A stretch of DNA of 64,000 nucleotides from positions 1 through 64,000 of the forward strand of contig NZ_BBWK01000025.1 in the NCBI RefSeq assembly GCF_001463765.1, given 5' to 3'. The notes under the pieces were generated by a model that was not told where the DNA came from, made no database searches, and saw nothing but the letters and a program-made list of their open reading frames with translations. This document shows, one piece after another, positions 8,795 to 18,594 of this stretch (position 1 is its first letter; each line of letters starts with the position of its first letter). The translations under genes and the position numbers were made by a program. This stretch comes from Aureimonas sp. AU4. Lineage in GTDB: Bacteria; Pseudomonadota; Alphaproteobacteria; Rhizobiales; Rhizobiaceae.

Positions 8795-8833
8795 GGGAGC
8801 CCCGCCGCGCCATGACGATGGCGGGAGGCTCCC
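8795..8833 (+). promoter_or_regulatory. Hairpin covering the lutA ribosome-binding site
   Basis: GGGAGCC (8795-8801) pairs perfectly with GGCTCCC (8827-8833), and CGCC/GGCG pairs inside it after small bulges. The GGGAGG ribosome-binding site of lutA (8823-8828) lies in the right-hand part, directly before the ATG at 8835. The structure could limit translation of the operon until unfolded. It may also be chance in such GC-rich DNA. Confidence 0.35.
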
Positions 8834-8834
8834 C

Positions 8835-9623
8835 ATGCCAGAGGCAATCACCACCCCGTCCGGCGAAGGGCCGCGCGTCGCGCTCTTCGTGACCTGTCTC
8901 GTCAACGTCATGCGCCCGGCGATCGCCGAGTGCGCGCGCGAGCTGCTTCTCGCCGCCGGCTGCCGGGTCGAGGTGCCGCTCCGGCAGACCTGCTGCGGCC
9001 AGCCCAACTTCAACGCGGGCGACCGCGAGGGCGGCCAGGCGCTGGCGCGCCACCAGATCGAGGTGCTGGAAGGCTACGACTACGTCGTGGCCCCGTCCGG
9101 CTCCTGCGTCGGGTCGCTGCGCCACGACGCGGGCACAGCGCTCGCCGACGACCCGGTTTGGGGCCCGCGCGCCCGCGCGCTCGCCGCGCGCACCCACGAG
9201 GTCGTCGGCTTCCTGCACGACGTCCTCCGCTTCCGCCCCGAGCCCCCTTCGCACCGCGCAACGGCGACCTACCATCCGACCTGCTCGGGCCTGCGCGAGC
9301 TGGGCCTGCGAGAGCAGCCCAAGGCGCTTCTCGGCCGCATTCCCGGGCTCGAATGGGTGCCTCTTCCCGAGGCCGAGACGTGCTGCGGCTTCGGCGGCAC
9401 GTTCTGCGTGAAATATCCCGCGATCGCCAATGCCGTGGTCGAGGAGAAGGCGCGGGCCGTCGAGGCCACCGGCGCCGACATCCTGATCGGCGGCGACCTC
9501 GGCTGCCTCATGAACATGGCCGGCAAGCTGCAGCGGCGCGGCTCGCCCGTGCGCGTCTTCCACACGGTGGAGGCGCTGGCCGGCCGGTTGTCGGGTCCAG
9601 CCCTCGGGGAACCCGGCGCATGA
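8835..9623 (+). CDS. lutA: L-lactate dehydrogenase complex protein LutA
   Basis: A 262-residue CCG-domain protein, the LutA/LldE subunit of the three-part L-lactate:quinone oxidoreductase found in Bacillus and Campylobacter. Two cysteine-rich repeats are visible: CCGQPNFNAGD near residue 54 and ETCCGFGGTFCVKYP near residue 185, each with its upstream Cys (TCLVNVMRP; YHPTCSG). These hold iron-sulfur centres. It is the first gene of lutABC; its stop overlaps the lutB ATG (ATGA). No LutR-type regulator is adjacent. Confidence 0.93.
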   Translation: MPEAITTPSGEGPRVALFVTCLVNVMRPAIAECARELLLAAGCRVEVPLRQTCCGQPNFNAGDREGGQALARHQIEVLEGYDYVVAPSGSCVGSLRHDAGTALADDPVWGPRARALAARTHEVVGFLHDVLRFRPEPPSHRATATYHPTCSGLRELGLREQPKALLGRIPGLEWVPLPEAETCCGFGGTFCVKYPAIANAVVEEKARAVEATGADILIGGDLGCLMNMAGKLQRRGSPVRVFHTVEALAGRLSGPALGEPGA

Positions 9624-11059
9624 GCGCGCTGCCGACCCCCGAAAACTTCGACGGGCGTACGCAGAAGGCGCTCGCCGACGCGCGCCTCAAGATCGCGATC
9701 GACCGAACCGCCGGCACCGCGCGCGCCAAGCGCGCGGCGATCGTGGGCCAATGGCCGGATTTCACGCTCGCGCGCGAGCGCGGGCGCGAGATCAAGGACC
9801 ACGTCGTCGAGAACCTCGACCACTATCTCGCCGAGTTCGAGCGCAACGCCGTGGCGTCCGGCGCGGTGGTGCATTGGGCCGAGACGGCCGACGAGGCCTG
9901 CCGCATCGTGGTCGACATCTGCCGGCGCGCGGGCGCGCGCTCGGTGACGCGCTCCAAGTCCATGCTCGGCGAGGAGATCGGCCTGCCCCACGCGCTGGAG
10001 GAGGCCGGCATCGAGCGCGTCGAGACGGACCTGGCCGAGCACATCGTCCAGCTCGCCGGAGAGCGGCCCAGCCACATCATCTGGCCCGCCATGCACAAGA
10101 CGCGCGAGGAGATCTCGGATCTCTTCCGCCGGCACCATGCCGAGCCGCACCGCGAAGAAACGGCCGAAGCCATGGCGGCCTCGGCGCGGCGGCACCTGCG
10201 CGAGCGCTTCCTGCGGGCCGATGTCGGCATCTCGGGCGCCAACTTCCTCGTCGCCGACACGGGCTCGGTCTGCACCGTGACCAACGAGGGCAACGCGGAG
10301 ATGACCACGACGCCGCCGCGCATCCACATCGCGACGGCCGGCATCGAGAAGCTCGTGCCCACGGCCGCCCACGCCGCGATGATGCTGCGCCTTCTCGTGC
10401 GCTCGGCGACCGGGGCCGCGCTCACGCAGTACACGACCTTCCACACGGGCCCCAGGCGCGCGGGCGACCTCGACGGGCCGGACGAGTTCCACATCGTCCT
10501 CGTCGACAATGGGCGCTCGCGCATGCTCGCCGACCGCGAGATGCGGCCCATGCTGCGCTGCATCCGCTGCGGCGCCTGCATGAACCACTGCCCGGTCTTC
10601 AACCAGATCGGCGGCCATGCCTATGGCGGCACATATCCCGGACCCATGGGCGCGGTGCTGACGCCCGCGCTCGACGGGCTCTCCATGCAGACGCGCGATC
10701 TGGCCCACGCCTGCACGCTGAACGGGCGCTGCCGCGAGGTCTGCCCGGTGGACATCCCGCTGCCGACGCTTCTCAAGGGCTGGCGCACGCGCTCCTGGCG
10801 CGAGGGGCTGGAGCCCAAGACCATGCGCCGGGGCCTTTCGCTCTGGCGTTGGGCGGGGACGCACCCGCGCCTCTATCGGCTGGGCGCCGCCGTGGCCGCG
10901 CGGGCCCTGCGCCTGGCCGCGCGCGGCCGGGGGCGCCTCGGGCGCCTGCCCTTCCTGGCGGACGCCTGGACGCGCTACCGCGACCTGCCCGCTCCGCCCC
11001 CCGGCCCGACCTTCCTCGAGCGCGAGGCGCAGCGCCTGCGCGAGGGAACGCGATCGTGA
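9620..11059 (+). CDS. lutB: Lactate utilisation iron-sulfur protein LutB
   Basis: A 479-residue LutB/LldF subunit. The N-terminal two thirds is the LUD domain (for example GVTR-like SVTRSKSMLGEEIGL, and GSVCTVTNEGNAEM). The C-terminal third has two 4Fe-4S ferredoxin motifs: CIRCGACMNHCPVF and CTLNGRCREVCPVDIPL. It is the electron-transfer core of the L-lactate oxidation complex at the membrane face. The start ATG overlaps lutA by 4 nt, and the stop overlaps the GTG start of lutC. Confidence 0.94.
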   Translation: MSALPTPENFDGRTQKALADARLKIAIDRTAGTARAKRAAIVGQWPDFTLARERGREIKDHVVENLDHYLAEFERNAVASGAVVHWAETADEACRIVVDICRRAGARSVTRSKSMLGEEIGLPHALEEAGIERVETDLAEHIVQLAGERPSHIIWPAMHKTREEISDLFRRHHAEPHREETAEAMAASARRHLRERFLRADVGISGANFLVADTGSVCTVTNEGNAEMTTTPPRIHIATAGIEKLVPTAAHAAMMLRLLVRSATGAALTQYTTFHTGPRRAGDLDGPDEFHIVLVDNGRSRMLADREMRPMLRCIRCGACMNHCPVFNQIGGHAYGGTYPGPMGAVLTPALDGLSMQTRDLAHACTLNGRCREVCPVDIPLPTLLKGWRTRSWREGLEPKTMRRGLSLWRWAGTHPRLYRLGAAVAARALRLAARGRGRLGRLPFLADAWTRYRDLPAPPPGPTFLEREAQRLREGTRS

Positions 11060-11712
11060 CCGGCGCGCGCGAGCGGGTGCTGGGCGCGGTGCGCGCTGCG
11101 CTGTCGGGCACGCCGCGCCGCCCGGCGGACGAGATCGCGAGCGAGGCGCGCCGGCTTCTCGACGAACCCGAGCGGGTGCGTCCCGTTCTGCCGCCCGGCG
11201 AGCCCGTCGCCCTGTTCGAGGCGGCGGTGGCGCGCCTGCCGCCCGGCGCCTCGATGGAGCGGGTCGATGGCTGGGACGCCCTGCCGGCGCGCGTCGCGGC
11301 CCGCCTTGCGAGCCTTGGCGCCGGCCCGGCGCTGAAGCTTGCGCCCGAGCCCGTCCTGACGCGCCTCGACTGGCGGCGCGCCGGTGTCGAGCTCGTCGAG
11401 GATGCCAACGAGCGCGCCGCCCTGTCGCTTGCCGAATGCGCGGTGGCCGAGACCGGAAGCCTCCTCCTGCGCTCGGGGCCGCGGATGGCGGTGCTCGACG
11501 CCTTCCTGCCGCTGCACCATCTCGTGGCGGTGCGGGCGAGCGACGTCCTGCGCCACCTCGAGGACGCCGTCGCCCGCGCCGATCTCGCGCGCTCGCGCAA
11601 CCTCGTCGTCGTCACCGGCCCGAGCGGCACGACCGACATCGAGGGCAGCCTCGTGATCGGCGTCCACGGCCCCGCGACGCTTCATATCCTCGTGGTCGGA
11701 AACGCGGCGTGA
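11056..11712 (+). CDS. lutC: Lactate utilisation protein LutC
   Basis: A 218-residue LUD-domain protein, the LutC/LldG subunit. Family segments are LSLAECAVAETGSLLLRSG, LPLHHLVAV and the C-terminal TGPSGTTDIEGSLVIGVHGP. The GTG start at 11056 overlaps the lutB stop (GTGA), so translation is probably coupled. It completes lutABC, which oxidises L-lactate to pyruvate. The gene ends 7 bp before a convergent response-regulator gene, leaving no room for a private terminator. Confidence 0.92.
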   Translation: MTGARERVLGAVRAALSGTPRRPADEIASEARRLLDEPERVRPVLPPGEPVALFEAAVARLPPGASMERVDGWDALPARVAARLASLGAGPALKLAPEPVLTRLDWRRAGVELVEDANERAALSLAECAVAETGSLLLRSGPRMAVLDAFLPLHHLVAVRASDVLRHLEDAVARADLARSRNLVVVTGPSGTTDIEGSLVIGVHGPATLHILVVGNAA

Positions 11713-11719
11713 CCCGGCG

Positions 11720-12103
11720 TCAGGCGCCCAGCAGCGTCGTCAGCGCGTCGCGCAGCTCGCGGTTCGAATAGGGTTTCGACAGGACGTCGGTCGCGGTCTC
11801 GTCGAGGATGCCATCCGGCAGGAGGTTGAGGTTGCCGGTGGCGAAGAGAACGGGGAAGCCCGGCCGGCGACGGCGCAGTTCCAGCGCGAGGTCGGGGCCC
11901 GACAGGTCGGGAAGCGTCACGTCGAGGATCGCCGCGCGGTAGCCGTCCGCCCCGGCGAAGCTGACCAGCGCCTCCTCGCCCGAGCCGGCCTCCTGGCACT
12001 CGAAGCCGGCATCCTCGATCCACTCCACGGTCAGCGCCCGGATCATCGGATCGTCCTCCACGAGGAGGACCTTGCCGCGCGTCGGCGCTTCATGCTGAGA
12101 CAT
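11720..12103 (-). CDS. Single-domain response regulator
   Basis: A 127-residue receiver domain with no output domain. Conserved residues are the acidic pair in LLVEDDPMIRAL, phosphoacceptor Asp61 in AAILDVTLPDLSG and Lys110 in VLSKPYSNREL. The ATG at 12103 is used; a TTG two codons upstream is possible. It is divergent from the LOV hybrid kinase at 12226 and closely resembles the REC domain fused to that kinase, so it is a likely partner or phosphate sink in the same light-responsive relay. That link is inferred from position. Confidence 0.88.
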   Translation of the reverse strand: MSQHEAPTRGKVLLVEDDPMIRALTVEWIEDAGFECQEAGSGEEALVSFAGADGYRAAILDVTLPDLSGPDLALELRRRRPGFPVLFATGNLNLLPDGILDETATDVLSKPYSNRELRDALTTLLGA

Positions 12104-12187
12104 CCGCAATCTTCTTCGAGTTCCGGCCGGCCGGGAGGTGAATCCGGCGCCCTGTCCCCACGAGGCCGCCTTGTCTTGGCATAGGTC

Positions 12188-12214
12188 GGAACCATGTTTC
12201 GAGTAAACAGCGTC
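12188..12214 (+). promoter_or_regulatory. Possible EcfG-type (general stress response) promoter of the LOV kinase
   Basis: GGAAC at 12188-12192 and CGTC at 12211-12214 are separated by 18 bp. The alphaproteobacterial EcfG consensus is GGAAC followed 16-18 bp later by CGTT, so one base differs and the spacing is at the upper limit. The ATG of the LOV kinase is 12 bp further on, which would give a very short leader. Tentative. Confidence 0.25.
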
Positions 12215-12225
12215 ACAGGCTTTTC

Positions 12226-13851
<1,626 letters not shown>

Positions 13852-13953
13852 ACCTGAAAATACCAACCTGCGCGGGTATATTCCGGGGTTTTATTTGTTG
13901 CTCTTATAAATGGTTTAATGCGCGGGCTGTTTCGATTGACCCATTCTGGCGTC

Positions 13954-14442
13954 ATGAACGAACGCCCCTCGCTTGTTGCTTCCGCTCCGATCACGATCCA
14001 GGACGCCGGGGAGGCAGGGCTGGTGACGTCGCTCCTGTCGATCTCGAAGACCACCCGGGCCTTTCTGTCGCTGCTTCTGACCGAGATCGACCTTCATCCC
14101 GGCCAGGACCAGCTTCTGCACCGCCTTGTGCCCGGCCAGCCGGTCAGCGTCTCGGCGCTGGCCGATCAGCTCGCGGTGCGCCCGTCCACCGTGTCCAAGA
14201 TGCTCGACCGCCTGATCGAGAAGCAGCTCGTCAACCGCTCCAGCAATGCCACCGACGCGCGCCGCACGATGGTGATGCTGACGCCCGCCGGCGAGGCGGC
14301 GCGCGACAACGTGCGCGGCCTCTGGGACCGGCTCGAGACCGAGCTGGCCGGCGCCTTGCCGGAGGCGGATCGACAACCGCTCCTCCAGGCGCTCCAGCAG
14401 ATCGACGGGCTTCTCACCGCCAAGCTGCGCCGGCTGCGCTAG
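13954..14442 (+). CDS. MarR-family transcriptional regulator
   Basis: A 162-residue winged-helix regulator of the MarR type. The recognition region is VSVSALADQLAVRPSTVSKMLDRLIEKQLVNRSS, followed by the wing DARRTMVMLTPAGEAARD. The C-terminal helix (PLLQALQQIDGLLTAKLRRL) serves dimerisation. An alternative ATG at 13918 would add 12 residues; neither start has a good ribosome-binding site. The unusually AT-rich 13880-13920 just upstream probably contains its promoter. It may regulate the neighbouring LOV kinase or opg genes, but nothing in the sequence decides this. Confidence 0.87.
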   Translation: MNERPSLVASAPITIQDAGEAGLVTSLLSISKTTRAFLSLLLTEIDLHPGQDQLLHRLVPGQPVSVSALADQLAVRPSTVSKMLDRLIEKQLVNRSSNATDARRTMVMLTPAGEAARDNVRGLWDRLETELAGALPEADRQPLLQALQQIDGLLTAKLRRLR

Positions 14443-14581
14443 GCATCTTTCCGGCTCGACACGCCGCGCGCCGCCACATTTTCGCTTCTCGCGAAAGGCA
14501 CCAAGCCGAACCCTGCCGGAACCGGTGGACAGCGGGCACCCGTTTCGGGCACTCGCTGGGCAAACTCGTGCCTGTTGCTCT

Positions 14582-16282
14582 ATGCTCAAGTCCATGCGTG
14601 CGTTGTCGAATCGAGAGAAGACCTCCCTTCCTGTGTCGAGTCCCACAGCTTCCCGGCGCGACGCGCTGAAATATGGTCTGGCCGGCGCCCTGTCGCTGGT
14701 CTGGTGGGCGCGCGACGCCCGCGCGCAGGGCAACCCGGGCGCGCCCGGCAGTTCGCAGCCGGCCGCGCCCGCCGCGCCTCCCCCGGCGCAGCCCGCGACC
14801 CCGCCCACGGTGGTGGACACGCAGGCCTTCTCGTTCGACGCCCTGACGGCGGCCATGCGCAACCGCGCGGCCCAGCCCTACCAGGCGCCCGGCGACGTCC
14901 TGCCCCAGCCCGTCCAGGAACTGGACTACGACGGCTACCGCCGCATCCTGTTCCGCCGCGAGCGCACGGTCTGGGCGAACGAGCCGCTCCAGTTCCAGAT
15001 GCAGGCCTATTTTCCGGGCTTCCTCTACAAGGAGCCGACGCACGTCTTCATCGGCGACGGCACGCGCTTCCAGCTCCAGGCCTTCTCGGGCGCGGACTTC
15101 GAGTTCCTCGCCCCGCTCGACCCGACCCTCTACCAGGGCCTGGCTCTGCCGGGCGTCGCGGGCTTCCGCCTCAACACGCCGATCGACCGGCCCGACCTCT
15201 TCGACGAGCTCGTCTCGTTCCTGGGCGCGTCCTACTTCCGCGCGCTCGGCATGAACAACCGCTACGGCCTCTCGGCGCGCGGCCTCGCCCTCAACACCGC
15301 GACCTCGGTGGAGGAGGAGTTCCCGCGCTTCACGAACTTCTACGTCGTGAAGCCCCAGGCCGGCGAGGAGAGCATCCAGATCTTCGCCGAGCTCGACAGC
15401 CCGAGCCTGGCGGGCGCCTATTCCTTCACCGTGCGCCCCGGCGTCCAGACCGTGATCGACGTGACGGCGCGCCTCTTCTTCCGCAGCGCGGTGGAGCGGC
15501 TGGGTGTCGCCCCGCTCACCTCGATGTACCACTTCGGCGAAAACGACCACAACGTGCGCGAGGACTTCCGGCCGGAGATCCACGACTCCGACGGCTTGGC
15601 GATCCAGCGCCCGAACGGCGAGCACCTGTGGCGCCCGCTCAAGAACCCGGACGACCTCGCCCTCTCCTATTTCGGCGAAACCTCGCCGCGCGCCTTCGGC
15701 CTCCTGCAGCGCGACCGCGACTTCTCTCACTACCAGGACGTCGAGGCGCATTACGAGCTGCGCCCCTCGCTCATGATCGAGCCGCTCGGCGACTGGGGCC
15801 GGGGCATCGTGCAGCTCGTCGAGATCCCGACCAACTCCGAGGTCAACGACAACATCGTCGCCTTCTGGGTGCCCGAGGAGAAGCCGCAGCCGGGCTCGCA
15901 GTTCGAGTTCCGCTACCGCATGCGCTGGGGCTTCCTGGAGGACGCGCTGAGCCATCAGGCCCGCGTCACCGGCACGTTCGCGGGGGTCGGCGGCAACGGC
16001 GCGGACACGACCGAGACGGACCTCAGGCGCTTCGAGATCAACTTCGGCGGCGGCACGGCGCAGAACCTGCCCGCCGACGCCATGCTGACGCCGATCGTCG
16101 ACGTGCCGGAGAACGCCCGGCTCATCCATAGCGGCATGGCGCGCCTGCCCGACGGCGGCTGGCGCCTGTCGATCGAGCTCCAGAAGCTCGACGCCATGCC
16201 CGTGGAGCTGCGCGCCAAGCTCCTGTTCAACCAGACCACCGTCTCCGAGACCTGGCACTACCAGTGGACCGGCAAGCCGTGA
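14582..16282 (+). CDS. opgG: Periplasmic glucan biosynthesis protein OpgG/OpgD
   Basis: A 566-residue OpgG/MdoG-family protein for osmoregulated periplasmic glucan synthesis; relatives are now classed as beta-1,2-glucanases (GH186). The N-terminus has a Tat signal: SRRDALKYG (Arg25-Arg26), a hydrophobic stretch, and a probable cleavage after ARA near residue 48, followed by a Pro/Ala-rich linker. A Tat signal is typical of OpgD. Family segments include FPGFLYKEPTHVFIG, TSMYHFGENDHNVREDFRPE and FWVPEEKPQPG. The start could also be the ATG at 14594. Its stop overlaps the GTG of the next small gene, with opgH after that. Confidence 0.93.
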   Translation: MLKSMRALSNREKTSLPVSSPTASRRDALKYGLAGALSLVWWARDARAQGNPGAPGSSQPAAPAAPPPAQPATPPTVVDTQAFSFDALTAAMRNRAAQPYQAPGDVLPQPVQELDYDGYRRILFRRERTVWANEPLQFQMQAYFPGFLYKEPTHVFIGDGTRFQLQAFSGADFEFLAPLDPTLYQGLALPGVAGFRLNTPIDRPDLFDELVSFLGASYFRALGMNNRYGLSARGLALNTATSVEEEFPRFTNFYVVKPQAGEESIQIFAELDSPSLAGAYSFTVRPGVQTVIDVTARLFFRSAVERLGVAPLTSMYHFGENDHNVREDFRPEIHDSDGLAIQRPNGEHLWRPLKNPDDLALSYFGETSPRAFGLLQRDRDFSHYQDVEAHYELRPSLMIEPLGDWGRGIVQLVEIPTNSEVNDNIVAFWVPEEKPQPGSQFEFRYRMRWGFLEDALSHQARVTGTFAGVGGNGADTTETDLRRFEINFGGGTAQNLPADAMLTPIVDVPENARLIHSGMARLPDGGWRLSIELQKLDAMPVELRAKLLFNQTTVSETWHYQWTGKP

Positions 16283-16581
16283 GCGTCACCGCTCCTCCGG
16301 GCGAGACGCGGCCCTTCGACACGCGGCCCGCGGGCGAGCTGGTGAACCGGCCGGACCTCACCGAGGCCCAGCTCCTTCAGGCGATCGCCGAGCGCCTCGC
16401 CTTCGAGAACCGCACCGGCCCCGAGCCGGCCGTGGTGATCGAGGCCGCGCGGCTCGGCAAGCGCAAGGCGCTGACCTTCCTGCGCCAGCTCGTCCTTCCC
16501 CCTCCCCGGTCCCGCCTCGAGATGCCGGTGCAGCCGATCCTGCGCGAGCATCTTGCGGGGGGCCCGCAAGGATCGCATTGA
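16279..16581 (+). CDS. Hypothetical protein coupled between opgG and opgH
   Basis: A 100-residue protein starting at the GTG that overlaps the opgG stop (GTGA), which implies coupled translation. It is soluble and helical, with NRPDLTEAQLLQAIAERLAF and ARLGKRKALTFLRQL as the main helices; the C-terminus PVQPILREHLAGG may be flexible. There is no signal peptide or membrane segment, so it should act in the cytoplasm, next to the cytoplasmic face of OpgH. I do not recognise the family. Codon use matches opgG and opgH. Confidence 0.65.
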   Translation: MSVTAPPGETRPFDTRPAGELVNRPDLTEAQLLQAIAERLAFENRTGPEPAVVIEAARLGKRKALTFLRQLVLPPPRSRLEMPVQPILREHLAGGPQGSH

Positions 16582-16674
16582 TTTCCGTCGGCAAATAGCC
16601 GATCGGAACGCGCTCCGCCCCCGCCGATCCTCCCCGGCGAGAGGGCGCCGACCTGAAGGCACGCGGACAGGCCC

Positions 16675-18489
16675 ATGATCGCTCTCGGCAGATTGCTCTT
16701 TGCGCTGACCGCCCTCCTGCTCGCTTTGGCGGCGGGCGTTCTCTTCGCCATCGTCGTCACCGCCAACGGCACGACCTGGCTCCATGTCGTGCAGGTCCTC
16801 CTCCTGTCGATCTGCTGCCTCTGGCTCGCCTGGGGCTTCAACACGGCGGTGGTGGGCATCGTCTCGCGGCGCGGCCAGCGCTGGCGCGCGCCCGTCGTGC
16901 CCGGCCGCCCGCCCGGCCGCACCGCGATCCTGATGCCGGTCTACAACGAGGACGCCGAGGCCGTTCTGGCGCGCGTGGCCGCCATGATCGAGGGCCTGCG
17001 CGCGATCCGTAGGCTCGACCGCTTCGACGTCCACGTCCTGTCGGACTCCACACGGCCCGAATGCGTGGTGGCCGAGCGGCGAGCGACCTTCCTCGTCGCC
17101 TCGGCGCTGGAAGTAGGCGGTCAGCTCTTCTATCGCAACCGCACCAAGAACATCGGCCGCAAGGCCGGCAACATCGCCGACTTCGTCACCACGAGCGGCG
17201 GCGCCTACGACTACATGCTGATCCTCGACGCCGACTCGCTCATGCGGCCCGAGACCATGGTCGAGATGGTGGCGCGCATGGACGCCGATCCCGAGCTCGC
17301 CCTTCTTCAGACCCAGCCGCTTATCATCGGCCGGCGCACGCTGTTCGGGCGCGCGCTCCAGTTCTCGGCCGCGCTCTACTCGCCGGTCTTCTCGCGCGGC
17401 ATCGCCCAGCTGCAAGGGCGCGAGGGTCCGTTCTGGGGCCACAACGCGATCGTGCGCACGCGCGCCTTCGCCGCCCATTGCGGCCTGCCGAACCTGTCGG
17501 GCAAGCCGCCCTTCGGCGGGCACATCCTCTCGCACGACTTCGTGGAAGCCGCGCTTCTCGCCCGGTCGGGCTGGAAGGTGCGCGTCGATCCCGACCTGCA
17601 CGGCTCGTTCGAGGAGGCCCCCACCAACCTCATCGAATACGCCAAGCGCGACCGCCGCTGGTGCCAGGGAAACCTCCAGCACGGCCGCCTGATCCCGGCT
17701 CCCCAGATCAACCTGTGGAGCCGCATCTCCATGGTGACCGGCATCATGGCCTATGCGGCCTCGCCGATCTGGCTCCTGTTCCTGATCGTCTCGCTGCTCG
17801 ACCCGATCCTGGCGCCGGCGCCTGACTACTTCCCCGCCGACTCGCTGTTTCCCGTCTTTCCGCGTCCCGAGACCGGCAAGGCGCTGCTGCTGCTGCTCGG
17901 CATCTTCCTGCTTCTCCTCCTGCCCAAGACCCTGATCGCGCTGCGCACCGCCTTCTCGCGCCGCGCGCCGGCCTTCGGGGGCGCGGCCAACATCGTGCTC
18001 GGCGGCGCGCTGGAGCTCGCGCTCACCTCGGCGCTCGCCCCCATCATGATGATGTTCCAGACCAAGGCCGTGGTGGAGATCCTCGCCCAGACCGACAGCG
18101 GCTGGCCCTCCACCGACCGCGACGACGAGGGCTTGCCGCTTGGCGTCGCCTTCCAGGCCTCCTGGTGGATGGTGATCGCGGGCGCGGCGCTCCTGTTCAC
18201 GACCTTCTTCTACGCGTTCCAGCTCTTCCTCTGGGTGTGCCCGATCGCGGTGCCGCTGCTTGTCGCACCCTTCTTCATCTCGCTCACCGGCAACCCGGCC
18301 TTCGGCGACCGCATCCGCCGCTCGGGCCTCCTCGCCACGCCCTTCGAGATCGACCCCGAGCCCGTGATCCGCGCTTCCGAGAAGTGGCGGCGCCGGCTGG
18401 TGGACGAGGTCGCCGCGCGAGAGGCGGCTCGCCCCGCCGCGTCGGCTCCCGCGCCCGACAAGCTGCAATTCACGCCGCACCCCGCCTGA
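16675..18489 (+). CDS. opgH: Glucans biosynthesis glucosyltransferase OpgH
   Basis: A 604-residue membrane glucosyltransferase (GT2) that polymerises the glucan backbone from UDP-glucose and passes it to the periplasm. Two N-terminal helices (about 1-30 and 40-62) precede the catalytic domain with TAILMPVYNED, the DAD in LILDADSLMRPE, HDFVEAALLARSGW and RRWCQGNLQH. Several helices follow to residue 570. E. coli OpgH is about 847 residues; this one lacks the long cytoplasmic N-terminal extension that contacts FtsZ there. It is the third gene of the opg operon. Confidence 0.94.
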   Translation: MIALGRLLFALTALLLALAAGVLFAIVVTANGTTWLHVVQVLLLSICCLWLAWGFNTAVVGIVSRRGQRWRAPVVPGRPPGRTAILMPVYNEDAEAVLARVAAMIEGLRAIRRLDRFDVHVLSDSTRPECVVAERRATFLVASALEVGGQLFYRNRTKNIGRKAGNIADFVTTSGGAYDYMLILDADSLMRPETMVEMVARMDADPELALLQTQPLIIGRRTLFGRALQFSAALYSPVFSRGIAQLQGREGPFWGHNAIVRTRAFAAHCGLPNLSGKPPFGGHILSHDFVEAALLARSGWKVRVDPDLHGSFEEAPTNLIEYAKRDRRWCQGNLQHGRLIPAPQINLWSRISMVTGIMAYAASPIWLLFLIVSLLDPILAPAPDYFPADSLFPVFPRPETGKALLLLLGIFLLLLLPKTLIALRTAFSRRAPAFGGAANIVLGGALELALTSALAPIMMMFQTKAVVEILAQTDSGWPSTDRDDEGLPLGVAFQASWWMVIAGAALLFTTFFYAFQLFLWVCPIAVPLLVAPFFISLTGNPAFGDRIRRSGLLATPFEIDPEPVIRASEKWRRRLVDEVAAREAARPAASAPAPDKLQFTPHPA

Positions 18490-18594
18490 GGCCAGGCGGC
18501 GCCGGGCCTCAGGCGGGCAAAGGTTCGCCTGCCCTGCGGGTTGCCGCTCCCGGCCCGTTCTGAAACCATGCCGCCTCGAAACGGGAGGCGAATC

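Noticed and set aside
9269-10864. Long leftward frame antisense to lutB
   Set aside because: lutB has complete ferredoxin and LUD motifs; the antisense product has none.
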